Assembly: GCA_025355875.1 (NCBI GenBank)
Contig: JANXYV010000025.1
Coordinates: forward strand, 1 to 52,584
Source: Prolixibacteraceae bacterium
GTDB lineage: Bacteria > Bacteroidota > Bacteroidia > Bacteroidales > Prolixibacteraceae
Direction: 5' to 3'
Length of the DNA stretch: 52,584 bases
The translations under genes were made by a program, and so were the position numbers. The first letter of the stretch is position 1. Each line of letters opens with the position of its first letter. Below the pieces are notes generated by a model that saw only the letters and a list, made by a program, of their open reading frames with translations, did no database searches and was not told the DNA's origin. Positions 37,576 through 45,781 of this stretch are shown piece by piece.

Positions 37576-37932
37576 CTATTTCAAAGGTTTTTTCCATCTT
37601 TTTTTATTCTTTTTTCCATCCATCGAAATACCTTGTACCATCATCATCAGATCCTGCCAACTGGTTTGAAAGGTGTTGGTATTTTCATCAAAAACCGGCA
37701 ATTTGAAACACCCCGATTCCAGTTTCATGTGATAGATTACCAAACCACCGCATTCCATGTGCAGGATTTTCATACTTGTGCAAGGGCGGTTGATAAATAT
37801 GTACACGTCCCCGTCCTGTACGTTGCGACCCATTTGGTTGGTCACCATTCCGCCCAAGGTGTAAAAGCTCCGGCGCATATCCGTTGGATACGAATACAGA
37901 TAATACCGCATTGAGGATGTGAGGCTGAACAT
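37576..37932 (-). CDS. tnpB: IS66 Orf2 accessory protein
   Basis: A 118-residue TnpB of IS66 elements: SSMRYYLYSYPTDMRRSFYTLGGMV near the start, DVYIFINRPCTSMKILHME in the middle, and a basic C-terminus (KKNKKRWKKP). It is required together with TnpA and TnpC for transposition of this family. Its ATG (37932) immediately follows the tnpA stop, indicating coupled translation. Confidence 0.93.
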   Translation of the reverse strand: MFSLTSSMRYYLYSYPTDMRRSFYTLGGMVTNQMGRNVQDGDVYIFINRPCTSMKILHMECGGLVIYHMKLESGCFKLPVFDENTNTFQTSWQDLMMMVQGISMDGKKNKKRWKKPLK

Positions 37933-37933
37933 G

Positions 37934-38299
37934 CTACCGGCGCGTTAAAACTAACAGAGACCTTAACAACTGCGCGTCTGGCAAACCGTTCAGTTTTACA
38001 TGCACTCCGTTAGGGTAGCTTATCTCACAGGATATGGTTTGCATAGTAGTCTCAGGGTTGGGAAAGGGTGCTGACTGTGACTGCACCGAAGCTGGAACCC
38101 CCGATGACTGGGCTTGCCCACTATTCTCAAAAACCACCGGAACGAATCCTCTTTTAGGGGGCAACTGGTCTTTCAACTTGTTCTGCCAATAATAGAACTT
38201 GGCCTCATTCATCTGCCCGTTTGCACAAAAATCACGGATGGTTAAACCAGAGCCCAGAAACTCATCATAGATGGCCCGGAATTTTTTCTCGTTATACAT
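37934..38299 (-). CDS. tnpA: IS66 Orf1 accessory protein
   Basis: A 121-residue TnpA with a helix-turn-helix-like N-terminus (FRAIYDEFLGSGLTIRDFC, FYYWQNKLK) and the conserved C-terminal part (YPNGVHVKLNG, LLRSLL). The natural start is the ATG at 38299. Because the IS landed in frame, the disrupted TPR gene now reads through the IS end into this gene without a stop, making a hypothetical 400-residue TPR-TnpA fusion. Confidence 0.88.
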   Translation of the reverse strand: MYNEKKFRAIYDEFLGSGLTIRDFCANGQMNEAKFYYWQNKLKDQLPPKRGFVPVVFENSGQAQSSGVPASVQSQSAPFPNPETTMQTISCEISYPNGVHVKLNGLPDAQLLRSLLVLTRR

Positions 38300-38377
38300 G
38301 TCGATTGTCTTTAAAGAAAAAGGCAAACTTAAAGACTGGAACGCAAAATTAGATGACGTACTTGGGCGAATGCTTAC

Positions 38378-39094
38378 GTTCTTTCTACATTCACCCCTCA
38401 AATAATATGCAGTTTCATGTTTAGGATCAAACTCAATTACTTTAGTGAAATCAGCGATTGCTCTTACATAATCTTTTATTTGGAACTTTGCTCCGCCTCT
38501 GCTAGAAAACCATTTATTTTCTGGTTCGACTTCAATTGCTGAAGAATAATCGGAAATCGCTCCTTTAAAGTCTTCTAAATGTTTCCTAGCCTCGCCTCTA
38601 TCGTAATAAGCAAAGCTATTCTTTGGATCAATCTCAATTGCAGAAGAATAATCAACAATCGCACCTTTATAGTCTTGAAGTTCGCTTTTTGAATACCCTC
38701 TATTGCTCAAAGCCATTGAATGCTTTGGATCAATCTGTAATGTTCTTGTAAAGTCGGCGATGGCACCTTTATAATCTTTTATGTCACTTTTACTGACGCC
38801 TCTAAGGAAATATGCTTCTACCAATTGAGTGTCAATAGTAATTGCCATTGAAAAGTCTTCAATTGCCCCAGCATTGTCTTTAAGACTGCTTTTTGAAATA
38901 CCTCTAAAGCAAAAGGCCTTTGCGTTTTGAGGATCAAATTCTAATGCTTTAGAAAAGGCTTCAATTGCGCCCCTATAATCTTTATGGTCATTCTTTTCAT
39001 TTCCGCTATCTATATAATCTTTTGCTGTTTGACTGTATCCGGAAGAGGCAAGTATTAGAAAGAGAATAAATAAATTGAAGTAGGTTAATTTCAT
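38378..39094 (-). pseudogene. N-terminal part of a TPR protein disrupted by IS66
   Basis: The 5' part of a secreted or periplasmic tetratricopeptide-repeat protein: signal peptide from the ATG at 39094 (MKLTYFNLFILFLIL, cleavage near GYSQ), then six to seven repeats of about 34 residues (DYRGAIEAFSKALEFDPQNAKA and similar). It stops at GECRKN where the IS starts. With the 3' part at 35256-35759 the original protein would be about 406 residues. The function of the original is unknown; such repeats mediate protein contacts. An in-frame ATG at 39136 is a less likely start because it precedes the signal peptide by 14 polar residues. Confidence 0.88.
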
Positions 39095-39247
39095 TGGATT
39101 TGGGGTTAGGAACATATTGGTAAACCTACTAAACAAATGTATGATTAACTAAATAAACCCCAATTAATAATTTTTATAGATACTTTCGTATGTTCAAATG
39201 CCAGCGGCATCAACTGCTTATAGAGTCAGATTGTATCAAACGAAATT

Positions 39248-39266
39248 CGACCCCAGATTGGGGTCG
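39248..39266 (-). terminator. Short hairpin downstream of kimA
   Basis: CGACCCC (39248-39254) and GGGGTCG (39260-39266) pair perfectly around AGATT. On the minus strand the stem is followed by AATTTCGTTT, on the plus strand by TACTTTTTG. It lies between the kimA stop and the TPR gene start and could end the kimA transcript. Confidence 0.4.
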
Positions 39267-39283
39267 TACTTTTTGTAGGGTGT

Positions 39284-39378
39284 CCGTTGGCTAAAGCCAA
39301 CGGCAAAGGATATCGCATTGAATGAGAGCTGATGTTGATCGAAGCATTTTATCCTTTGCCGTCACATTTATGTGACGG
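39284..39378. repeat. REP-like pair in inverted orientation (BIME-like)
   Basis: Two 20-bp perfect hairpins, CCGTTGGCTAAAGCCAACGG (39284-39303) and CCGTCACATTTATGTGACGG (39359-39378), each have a 4-base loop. Each carries the same 9-base tail pointing inward, CAAAGGATA (39304-39312) and its complement TATCCTTTG (39350-39358). The CGG ends extend the outer inverted repeat to 12 bp. The whole is a 95-bp compound palindrome. No REP transposase (RAYT) gene is in the window. Confidence 0.75.
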
Positions 39379-39397
39379 AGGTGAGAATTTTAATGCT

Positions 39398-41410
39398 TTA
39401 CTCAATCTTAATCGGGAAAATCACAATGGGAATCCCGAATTTGAAGAATCGTTTTTGAATGCCGAAGATGGTATGGTTATGAAGTAATTGCGACATATAG
39501 AATGTTTTTGAAAATACCAATTGACCACCAAAAAATGTAGGATTTGGAATCAAAGGCATGAGTTTCTTTACGATCATGTAAACTTCGTCGATAGGGTCAG
39601 TTCCTATCGTCCAGATACTTTTGCCATAGAACCCAAATTGATTGGCAATTTTCACATACTTTTTCCCGTCTTCTTTTACCGAAGTCTTGAAATGTTCCAG
39701 TTCTTCTGATCCCCGGTAGATTTTAGTGTTAATGACACCAACACGTACGAATATGAAATTCTGATACATCCCTTTGAAACTCTCATTAATCCTTAAATAA
39801 GTATGAAGGCCAGTACCGCCATAACCTTTCACCAGGATTATAGCGGTTTTTGCTTCAGGATTAAATTTCACAGTTTCCGGCTCCTGATGTGGATCATAAC
39901 CGGGTAATTGTTCCAATGCTAAATGAAGGTCAGAAATAGCATGCTGGCGAATCCGGTGTAAGCGAACAGTTGTTCTGAAGTAATGCTTTTTAATCCGAAT
40001 CGCCAGAAAAACAAACACGCCGGTAATAATCAGGGTGATCCAGCCACCTTCCTCGAATTTGATAATAGTTACTGATATAAGGATAAACGAAGTCAGTACA
40101 AAGCCAATTCCATTGATCATCATTTTCCGTTTCCAGTGGCCCAGTTTGTCGCGTTCTGTCCACCAATGTTTGACCATACCGAGTTGCGAAATGGAAAAGG
40201 TGATAAACACATTGATGCTGTAAAGCACAACCAGAAATGCCACGGAACCTTTTGAAATAGCCATCAGAATAATTGCTGAAATACCCATCAGCATTACACC
40301 ATTCATTGATACAAGTCGGTCGCTCAATGAGGAATATTTTTTAGGGAACCATTTGTCAACCGCCATATTGGCCATGATTCTTGGTCCGTCAATAAAGCCG
40401 GTTTGAGCTGCGACGAATAGCAAGGCCGCTTCAGAAACCAGAGTAGTCAGTATAAAACTTTTCGACCAAAAAGGTGACCAGCCTGCAGTAACATTATCAA
40501 ATAAAACAGCATTCAGGGTCTTATGCGAACTAATCTGAACATTATAAAGGGCATAGGCAACCATCAAGCCCATCACAATAAATGATAGCGATACCGCCAT
40601 CAGCATCATGGTCTTTCTGGCCGTTTTCACCCTCGGTTGCCGAAGAATAGGCATTCCGTTACTTACAGCTTCAATTCCGGTAAATGTTCCGGCTCCCATG
40701 CTGTATGCTTTCAGAATGATAAACATAGTGCCTAAAAGTCCCAATTCCGAAACAGATGAATGTAACTGAGTGGCAGTCTCGTGAGAAACTACCTGAAAAT
40801 CATTGGCTTTTAGCACAATTGCGTATATAATTATAAATACATGTGAAGCGATAAACAGCACAAAGATTGGCATAAGTGAAACCACTGATTCCTTGACTCC
40901 ACGCAGGTTCAGTAAAATGAGTAAACAAACCCCGCCAACAGCGACACCCAATTTATATACTTGCCACGATTCGGGGAAGAAACTGAACAAGGCATCCGAA
41001 CCGCTCGAAACAGAAATGGTAATGGTAAGAACGTAGTCGATGATGAGGGCACAACCTGATATCATTCCAACCGTTGGTGATAAAAGTTTACTACCCACCA
41101 GGTATCCACCGCCACCCTGCGGAAAGAGTTTGATGATTTGGCTGTAGCTCGAACTTACTATGAAAATCGTAAAGACCGTACCCAATGCGACAAATATGGC
41201 CAGCATGGAATGGCCCTGTAAGTTCCGGAAAGCTTCTTCAGGACCGTAACATGACGATGAAATACCATCAGCGCCCAAACCTATCCATGCAAAAAAAGCT
41301 ATCAGAGATAGCTTGTGGAATATAGATGTATCCTGTAAAGTCTTTGCCTTTCCTATAAAAATGTTCTTCGCTTTTCCGATTATTGGAAAACTTTCTGCAG
41401 CACCAGTCAT
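39398..41410 (-). CDS. kimA: KimA-like APC-superfamily potassium permease
   Basis: A 670-residue membrane transporter from the ATG at 41410 (a TTG at 41416 is the alternative). Residues about 35-480 form twelve helices of the amino acid-polyamine-cation fold. The start of helix 1 reads GLGADGISSSCYGPEEAF, the hallmark of KimA/YdaO-type proteins, proton-coupled high-affinity K+ importers. A cytoplasmic C-terminal domain (about 480-670) follows, as in KimA. An amino-acid permease role cannot be fully excluded. However, its upstream region carries the same paired KdpE-like boxes as kdpF, supporting potassium. Confidence 0.85.
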   Translation of the reverse strand: MTGAAESFPIIGKAKNIFIGKAKTLQDTSIFHKLSLIAFFAWIGLGADGISSSCYGPEEAFRNLQGHSMLAIFVALGTVFTIFIVSSSYSQIIKLFPQGGGGYLVGSKLLSPTVGMISGCALIIDYVLTITISVSSGSDALFSFFPESWQVYKLGVAVGGVCLLILLNLRGVKESVVSLMPIFVLFIASHVFIIIYAIVLKANDFQVVSHETATQLHSSVSELGLLGTMFIILKAYSMGAGTFTGIEAVSNGMPILRQPRVKTARKTMMLMAVSLSFIVMGLMVAYALYNVQISSHKTLNAVLFDNVTAGWSPFWSKSFILTTLVSEAALLFVAAQTGFIDGPRIMANMAVDKWFPKKYSSLSDRLVSMNGVMLMGISAIILMAISKGSVAFLVVLYSINVFITFSISQLGMVKHWWTERDKLGHWKRKMMINGIGFVLTSFILISVTIIKFEEGGWITLIITGVFVFLAIRIKKHYFRTTVRLHRIRQHAISDLHLALEQLPGYDPHQEPETVKFNPEAKTAIILVKGYGGTGLHTYLRINESFKGMYQNFIFVRVGVINTKIYRGSEELEHFKTSVKEDGKKYVKIANQFGFYGKSIWTIGTDPIDEVYMIVKKLMPLIPNPTFFGGQLVFSKTFYMSQLLHNHTIFGIQKRFFKFGIPIVIFPIKIE

Positions 41411-41469
41411 AATCAAATCTTAATAAAACATTGTAACTTATAATGAATGTACAAAGAAAGTGATCATGG

Positions 41470-41520
41470 TATAAAGGGATTATTAATATTGAAAGCAGAT
41501 GTATAAAGATTTTATAAAGA
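41470..41520 (-). promoter_or_regulatory. Double KdpE-like box upstream of kimA
   Basis: In gene direction the distal box reads TCTTTATAAAATCTTTATA (41520 to 41502), identical to the kdpF distal box at 17 of 19 positions. A second, weaker box starts (plus-strand TATAAAGGGATTATTA) at 41470, exactly 32 bases away, the same offset as at kdpF. Half-sites TATAAAG at 41502 and 41513 are 11 bases apart. The pair ends 60 bases before the start codon. Confidence 0.65.
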
Positions 41521-41572
41521 AGATTAAAACAGAAAATTCGGTTGAGATTGAATTTTCCGATCGACATTTTTG

Positions 41573-44500
41573 CTAAACTTTTACCCGTTTATTTGTTTTG
41601 GTATACCAGATAAATCCTGAAACACTTTGGAAACCACAGTTTTTTAGTTCCTGGATGTAGCTGCGAAGTTGAGATTTGTACTTGTCCGACTCCTGATCGC
41701 CGGATTTGTAATCCACCACAACGACCTGGTTTGCGCCAATCATGATCCGGTCGGGACGTTTAATTCCATTTAAGCCAGTCAGAATATTTCGTTCATTGAC
41801 AACCCTGTAAGTACCGTCGAACCATGATCTCACTTCAGGATCGCCGAGCAGTTCTTTCAATTCTGCCAACAACCGGACGGCCTCGTCCGAACCAATTTTG
41901 CCTTCGGTTTGGATTCGGTAAATAGCCTTGGTCAGATCGCTGGACGAATCAATCAATGACAGGATTTCGTGAATGAGTTTGCCGCGGTTGATGCCACTTT
42001 GCTTCTTGCTTTCCTGACTAAAAAAGTCTTCACCCCGTTTCCGTATATTCAGGAATTTTCTGAAATCGGCAAATTCAAAGGCCGAAATCCGGACATCCTT
42101 CATCGCCGGTCCGGACTTTTTCTGGTCTTCTGCCAAAACAGACACTTCTCCATACTCGAAAACCAGATTCTCCTTATCATAATCTGAAGCAAACTGAACC
42201 GATTCCTCTTCTTTTAAGCCGCAAGTCCCCAGCAGGTTTTGACTGTCAATCGCCTGTTTCAGCAAATCTCCGGCGGATTTTAAAGTATCCGTGAACGATG
42301 CCCAAATCCACAAACCCGACTTGGCACGGGTAAAAACCACGTACATCAGGTTCAGGTTATCGATGTAGGTATTCAGTTTCTCAGCAAAATATTCCTGGTA
42401 AAAAATCGATTCCCCAACTTCCTTTTTATACCTCACGGGTACCAGCTCCATTTCGTTAAATGGCACTATTTCAGGTTTACACCAAAGCAATGGCGCCATT
42501 TCAGCATAGCTTTGCGGCTGGATGTTCCAGTTGCAAAACGGCACGAAAATATACGCAAATTCCAATCCTTTCGATTTGTGGATGGTGAGCACATTAATGG
42601 CGTCGATACTGTCGGAAACCGGAATGGTGAACCGGTCGCCGTTTTCTTCCCACCAGTCCAGGAAGCTTGTCAGCTCGGAAACATGGTTCCGTTCAAATAC
42701 CGAAATCTGATCGACAAATGCCTGTAAATAAGCCAGCTCGTCGGCAAGATTAAAAATATTGAACTTATCACAAATACTGTAAATAATCTCCAGTATCGGT
42801 TTGTCGGCCAACAATTCCTGAAAATCCTTTCCGGCAAGAAACTGAAGCAATTCATTCTCCAGGAGGCTGGTTTCCTCAAATTGCTGCTGAATATCCAGCC
42901 CGAAAAGTGCCTCAAATCTCCCTTCTACGCCGGTTTTCTCTTTCCATTTTCCTTTTTCCTTCAGTTTTGGCCGAATCTTTTGGTAATATAAAAAGCTCAC
43001 TTCCGCCCTGACCACCTGATCGTCAGGATTTAAGAAAGCTGTCAAAACAGCTATCAGGAAGGAAATGACTTCGGAATTGGCAATGAACAGAGATTCTCCG
43101 GAAAGGATGTCGAAATTATAGGCACGATTCTCCGGAAGGCTATTCTGTTTCAGGAACAAGTCGGCAATGGCGCTGGCTTCCTTTTTCTGGCGGACCAAAA
43201 TTGCGATCTCCACCGCTCGGACACCCTTGTCCTGAAGCGATTTTACCGCGTCGAGCAATTCGGAAAAAATCAATTCGAGGTTCTCCGTTTTATCATTTTT
43301 TGAATTCAGAAAATGAACCTTCACATAACCCAATCCGGCCACCTGGCTGTTCGATACCTGTTGGACGCTGTCGGCATAAACCTCTGGAATGGTAATCGGT
43401 ACGGGATTTTCAGCAATTCCGGCATCTGCTAATTCTGTTTCATAAAACTGTTGAAGCAATTCGGGAACCAGCCTGAAAATCGTATTATTGAAACGGATAA
43501 TCTTTCCGTGACTTCGCCAGTTGCTGTTGAGCACTTCGTTTTGAAGTCCAAAAGCCGGAAAACTTTCGCCCAAGTGGCCTGCCAGCAAACGCCAGTCGCC
43601 GCTTCGCCAGCGGTAAATGGCTTGTTTCACATCGCCAACCACCAGGCTCAGGTTATCTTCCGAAAGCGAATTTCCGATCAATGGCTTGAAATTATTCCAC
43701 TGCAATCCAGAAGTATCCTGAAATTCGTCAATCATAAAATGCGAATACACCGAGCCGGTTTTTTCGTACACGAACGGAGTTTCCGAATCGGCAATCACAT
43801 CTTTGAGCAAATGACCCGAATCTGAAATCAGGATGATACCTTTTTCGCGGCTCAGTTCCTTGACCGATTTTCGCAAATCGACCAGAATTCCCAGGGTGTA
43901 CAACTGATTCACAATCAACCTGGCGGTGTTATAATTTCGTTTTTGGGTTTCGATCAGGCCAATGGCTTCATGAAGTTTGGGCATCAGTTTGGTTTCGGCA
44001 ATTCCGGTCAAACGCGATTTCAGCGGTTCTTTGACCGATGCTGTCACCCAGGCGGATGAATCGTTGGCTGCCCCAAGAATGGTATTCGAAAAATCAGTTT
44101 TCAAATCTTTCATCTTCTGAAAAACAGAGGCCACTCCCCTGCCCTTCCCTTTGAAATCATCTGCCGACAAATTTTCCATAGCCAATACGTTCAAACCGTC
44201 CTTTCCCAGCGATTTCAATTTATTTTTATATCGCGCAATAATCTTCATGAGCTTTTCGCGGTACTCACTCAAAAATTTCCGGTCGTTCAGCTTTTCATAT
44301 AAACTGTTATCCAGCGACTTAAACGTCTCGTTATAGATTTCACTGCCCAATCGAAGAATATCTTTTTTCAGGTTCCAGCCCTGACCTTCGCGGATTTTGT
44401 CGGAAGCAAACGCGTTCAGCCATTCGAGCAGTTTAGGATCGTCTTCGATCGATTGGATCATCCGGTCGGCCGCTTCTTCCAGGATGCTTTTTTCGTCGAG

Positions 44501-44893
44501 TTCAACATTGTAGGCCGCGTTGATGCCCAGTTCGCGGTTAAATGCCTTGATGACCCGCTGAAAAAAACTGTCGATGGTGCTGATTGAAAACCGCGAATAA
44601 TCGTGCAGAATCCGCTTCAGAACCAACTGTGCCTGACGTTCTACCTGAATTGGCTTCCATTCCAGTTCGTTGCAGAGAACTTCCATGTACACCGAATCCT
44701 GTCCTTTGGCCAGATGGTACAACTCGTCGATGATGCGCGATTTCATCTCGGCAGTGGCCTTGTTGGTGAAGGTAACCGCCAGGATGTGCCGGTAATTCGA
44801 TTCGTTGGTCAGGGCCAGTTTCATGTATTCGATGGCCAGCCGGAAGGTTTTCCCGGAACCTGCAGAAGCTTTATATACTTTGAGTTGCGACAT
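41573..44893 (-). CDS. UvrD/AddA-type helicase-nuclease
   Basis: A 1106-residue superfamily-1 helicase of the AddA/RecB kind. The Walker A motif KASAGSGKTFRLA is at about residues 7-19, followed by VTFTNKATAEMKSRI (motif Ia), DEFQDTSGLQW (motif II, about 388-398), VGDVKQAIYRWRSGD (motif III) and VLTIHKSKGLEFAYIFVPF (motif V). The C-terminal PD-(D/E)XK nuclease domain ends with PDRIMIG and VVVVDYKSGD (about 1070-1085). It resects and unwinds double-strand breaks for recombination. The usual partner AddB-like gene is not in the window. The ATG at 44893 is preferred over a TTG at 44902. Confidence 0.9.
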   Translation of the reverse strand: MSQLKVYKASAGSGKTFRLAIEYMKLALTNESNYRHILAVTFTNKATAEMKSRIIDELYHLAKGQDSVYMEVLCNELEWKPIQVERQAQLVLKRILHDYSRFSISTIDSFFQRVIKAFNRELGINAAYNVELDEKSILEEAADRMIQSIEDDPKLLEWLNAFASDKIREGQGWNLKKDILRLGSEIYNETFKSLDNSLYEKLNDRKFLSEYREKLMKIIARYKNKLKSLGKDGLNVLAMENLSADDFKGKGRGVASVFQKMKDLKTDFSNTILGAANDSSAWVTASVKEPLKSRLTGIAETKLMPKLHEAIGLIETQKRNYNTARLIVNQLYTLGILVDLRKSVKELSREKGIILISDSGHLLKDVIADSETPFVYEKTGSVYSHFMIDEFQDTSGLQWNNFKPLIGNSLSEDNLSLVVGDVKQAIYRWRSGDWRLLAGHLGESFPAFGLQNEVLNSNWRSHGKIIRFNNTIFRLVPELLQQFYETELADAGIAENPVPITIPEVYADSVQQVSNSQVAGLGYVKVHFLNSKNDKTENLELIFSELLDAVKSLQDKGVRAVEIAILVRQKKEASAIADLFLKQNSLPENRAYNFDILSGESLFIANSEVISFLIAVLTAFLNPDDQVVRAEVSFLYYQKIRPKLKEKGKWKEKTGVEGRFEALFGLDIQQQFEETSLLENELLQFLAGKDFQELLADKPILEIIYSICDKFNIFNLADELAYLQAFVDQISVFERNHVSELTSFLDWWEENGDRFTIPVSDSIDAINVLTIHKSKGLEFAYIFVPFCNWNIQPQSYAEMAPLLWCKPEIVPFNEMELVPVRYKKEVGESIFYQEYFAEKLNTYIDNLNLMYVVFTRAKSGLWIWASFTDTLKSAGDLLKQAIDSQNLLGTCGLKEEESVQFASDYDKENLVFEYGEVSVLAEDQKKSGPAMKDVRISAFEFADFRKFLNIRKRGEDFFSQESKKQSGINRGKLIHEILSLIDSSSDLTKAIYRIQTEGKIGSDEAVRLLAELKELLGDPEVRSWFDGTYRVVNERNILTGLNGIKRPDRIMIGANQVVVVDYKSGDQESDKYKSQLRSYIQELKNCGFQSVSGFIWYTKTNKRVKV

Positions 44894-44964
44894 GGATTCC
44901 AATTTTTACCGCAGAGAACGCTTAGACCAATGAGATAATTTCTTGCGTCTTTGCTCACCATAAA

Positions 44965-45105
44965 TTAAAAACTAAAAGTAAGCATTACTCCGATACGGAA
45001 GGCACGAACAGAATTGCTTAATTGATCAATTGTTGAAAAGTATTGGAAAAGAAGCGATTTTAGTTTGGTGAACATATAGAAAAAAGGTCGTAGCTTTAGG
45101 TTCAT
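44965..45105 (-). pseudogene. 46-codon remnant, possibly the end of an outer-membrane beta-barrel gene
   Basis: An open frame on the minus strand ends ...RAFRIGVMLTFSF-stop. An alternating hydrophobic strand with a terminal Phe is how many outer-membrane barrels end. Upstream a TGA closes the frame just before its first ATG (45105), and nothing barrel-like continues. It may be a decayed 3' end or chance. It is the only thing seen in the 236-base gap between the helicase and the 57-aa membrane protein. Confidence 0.3.
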
Positions 45106-45129
45106 TTTTCACCAACTAAAACTGCCATC

Positions 45130-45303
45130 ATGGGACTATTTGCCTTCCTTCCGATATTACTTATCGGTGTTTTCTATTTGGCCATCATCGTTGCTATCTT
45201 TTTTCTGATTTACAGCTGGGTCAATAAGTTTATCACTTTGCGGCAGGAGCAAAACGATCTGCTCCGGGAAATCGTCAAAAAGATGGATCAGAAAAATAGT
45301 TAA
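45130..45303 (+). CDS. 57-aa membrane protein, copy 1
   Basis: A 57-residue ORF with one long hydrophobic helix (about 3-30, GLFAFLPILLIGVFYLAII) and a charged C-terminal helix SWVNKFITLRQEQNDLLREI (about 29-48). It is clearly paralogous to the ORF at 47781-47954: the shared block SWVNKFI-x-LRQEQNDLLREI-x-KK is nearly identical in both. Conservation of the reading frame, the length (57 in both) and mostly conservative changes argue that it is a real gene. No named family was recognised; the tail could form a coiled coil for self-association. Confidence 0.7.
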   Translation: MGLFAFLPILLIGVFYLAIIVAIFFLIYSWVNKFITLRQEQNDLLREIVKKMDQKNS

Positions 45304-45353
45304 CTTTCTGTTGCTATAAGAAGTAAAAAAAAATCCAAGAAAGTGAGCGAAAT

Positions 45354-45545
45354 ATGAAAACCAACTACCTGATAACTACCCTGATATTCATGACTTTGTT
45401 CATTCACTTCTCGTATTCCCAGGAAGGAAATTGCAAGGTACTGAAGACTGAGATATCAACCAGCTATTCGAGCGACTGGCTTATAGGTTTAAAACATAAC
45501 TGTTCGCTGCATCAAGGATTGGCGTATTGCCTGATGTATATGTAA
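45354..45545 (+). pseudogene. Truncated copy of the MORN-repeat protein gene
   Basis: The first 38 or so residues copy the protein at 47042: signal peptide MKTNYLITTL..., then SYSQEGNCKVLKTEISTSYS, with few changes. After SYSSD the similarity ends abruptly, all MORN repeats are missing and the frame stops at 45545. The following bases belong to a different, unrelated remnant (S41 protease end), so a deletion or recombination has joined two broken genes. Confidence 0.8.
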
Positions 45546-45622
45546 CGAAAATAATTCAGGGAATTAAAGAACACAAAGATGAATTTCTAGCCAAAGCTAT
45601 TGAACTAGCCAAACAAAAATAG
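45506..45622 (+). pseudogene. Remnant of an S41-type peptidase C-terminus
   Basis: In the frame ending with TAG at 45620-45622 the translation reads RIGVLPDVYVTKII, then GIKEHKDEFLAKAIELAKQK. The pattern G-(I/V)-x-PD-x-x-V followed after about 12 residues by KD-x-x-L-x-x-AI is that of the end of S41 (C-terminal processing/tail-specific) peptidases. It has no start and no catalytic part. It overlaps the tail of the truncated MORN gene. Confidence 0.5.
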
Positions 45623-45781
45623 CTAGTTGGGAACATCAGCTGCCAGCAAAGTCAGGCAGCCAGCTTAGTTGAAAGGAAATTGAAAATTTGAAGTGTAATT
45701 CTTAGCAGGAAGTCGATTGGTAAACTCTCGCCATGCTTGTATTTGCAATACATTGGCAGTTTTTTCAATAAGAAAATCATT

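Larger units (their letters stand above)
35768..38377 (-). mobile_element. IS66-family insertion sequence, 2610 bp
   Basis: Both ends read GTAAGCATTCG inward (35768-35778 and the complement of 38367-38377), an 11-bp perfect terminal inverted repeat with the GTAAGC start typical of IS66. It is flanked by the 8-bp direct repeat GTTCTTTC at 35760-35767 and 38378-38385, the expected target duplication. It contains tnpA, tnpB and a frameshifted tnpC on the minus strand. It interrupts a TPR gene. The intact target duplication and matching ends suggest that the insertion is recent. Confidence 0.95.

Noticed and set aside
44907-44960. CGCAGAGAACGC-type string as an interspersed repeat
   Set aside because: Only one incomplete period is present in the window, so nothing supports it here.
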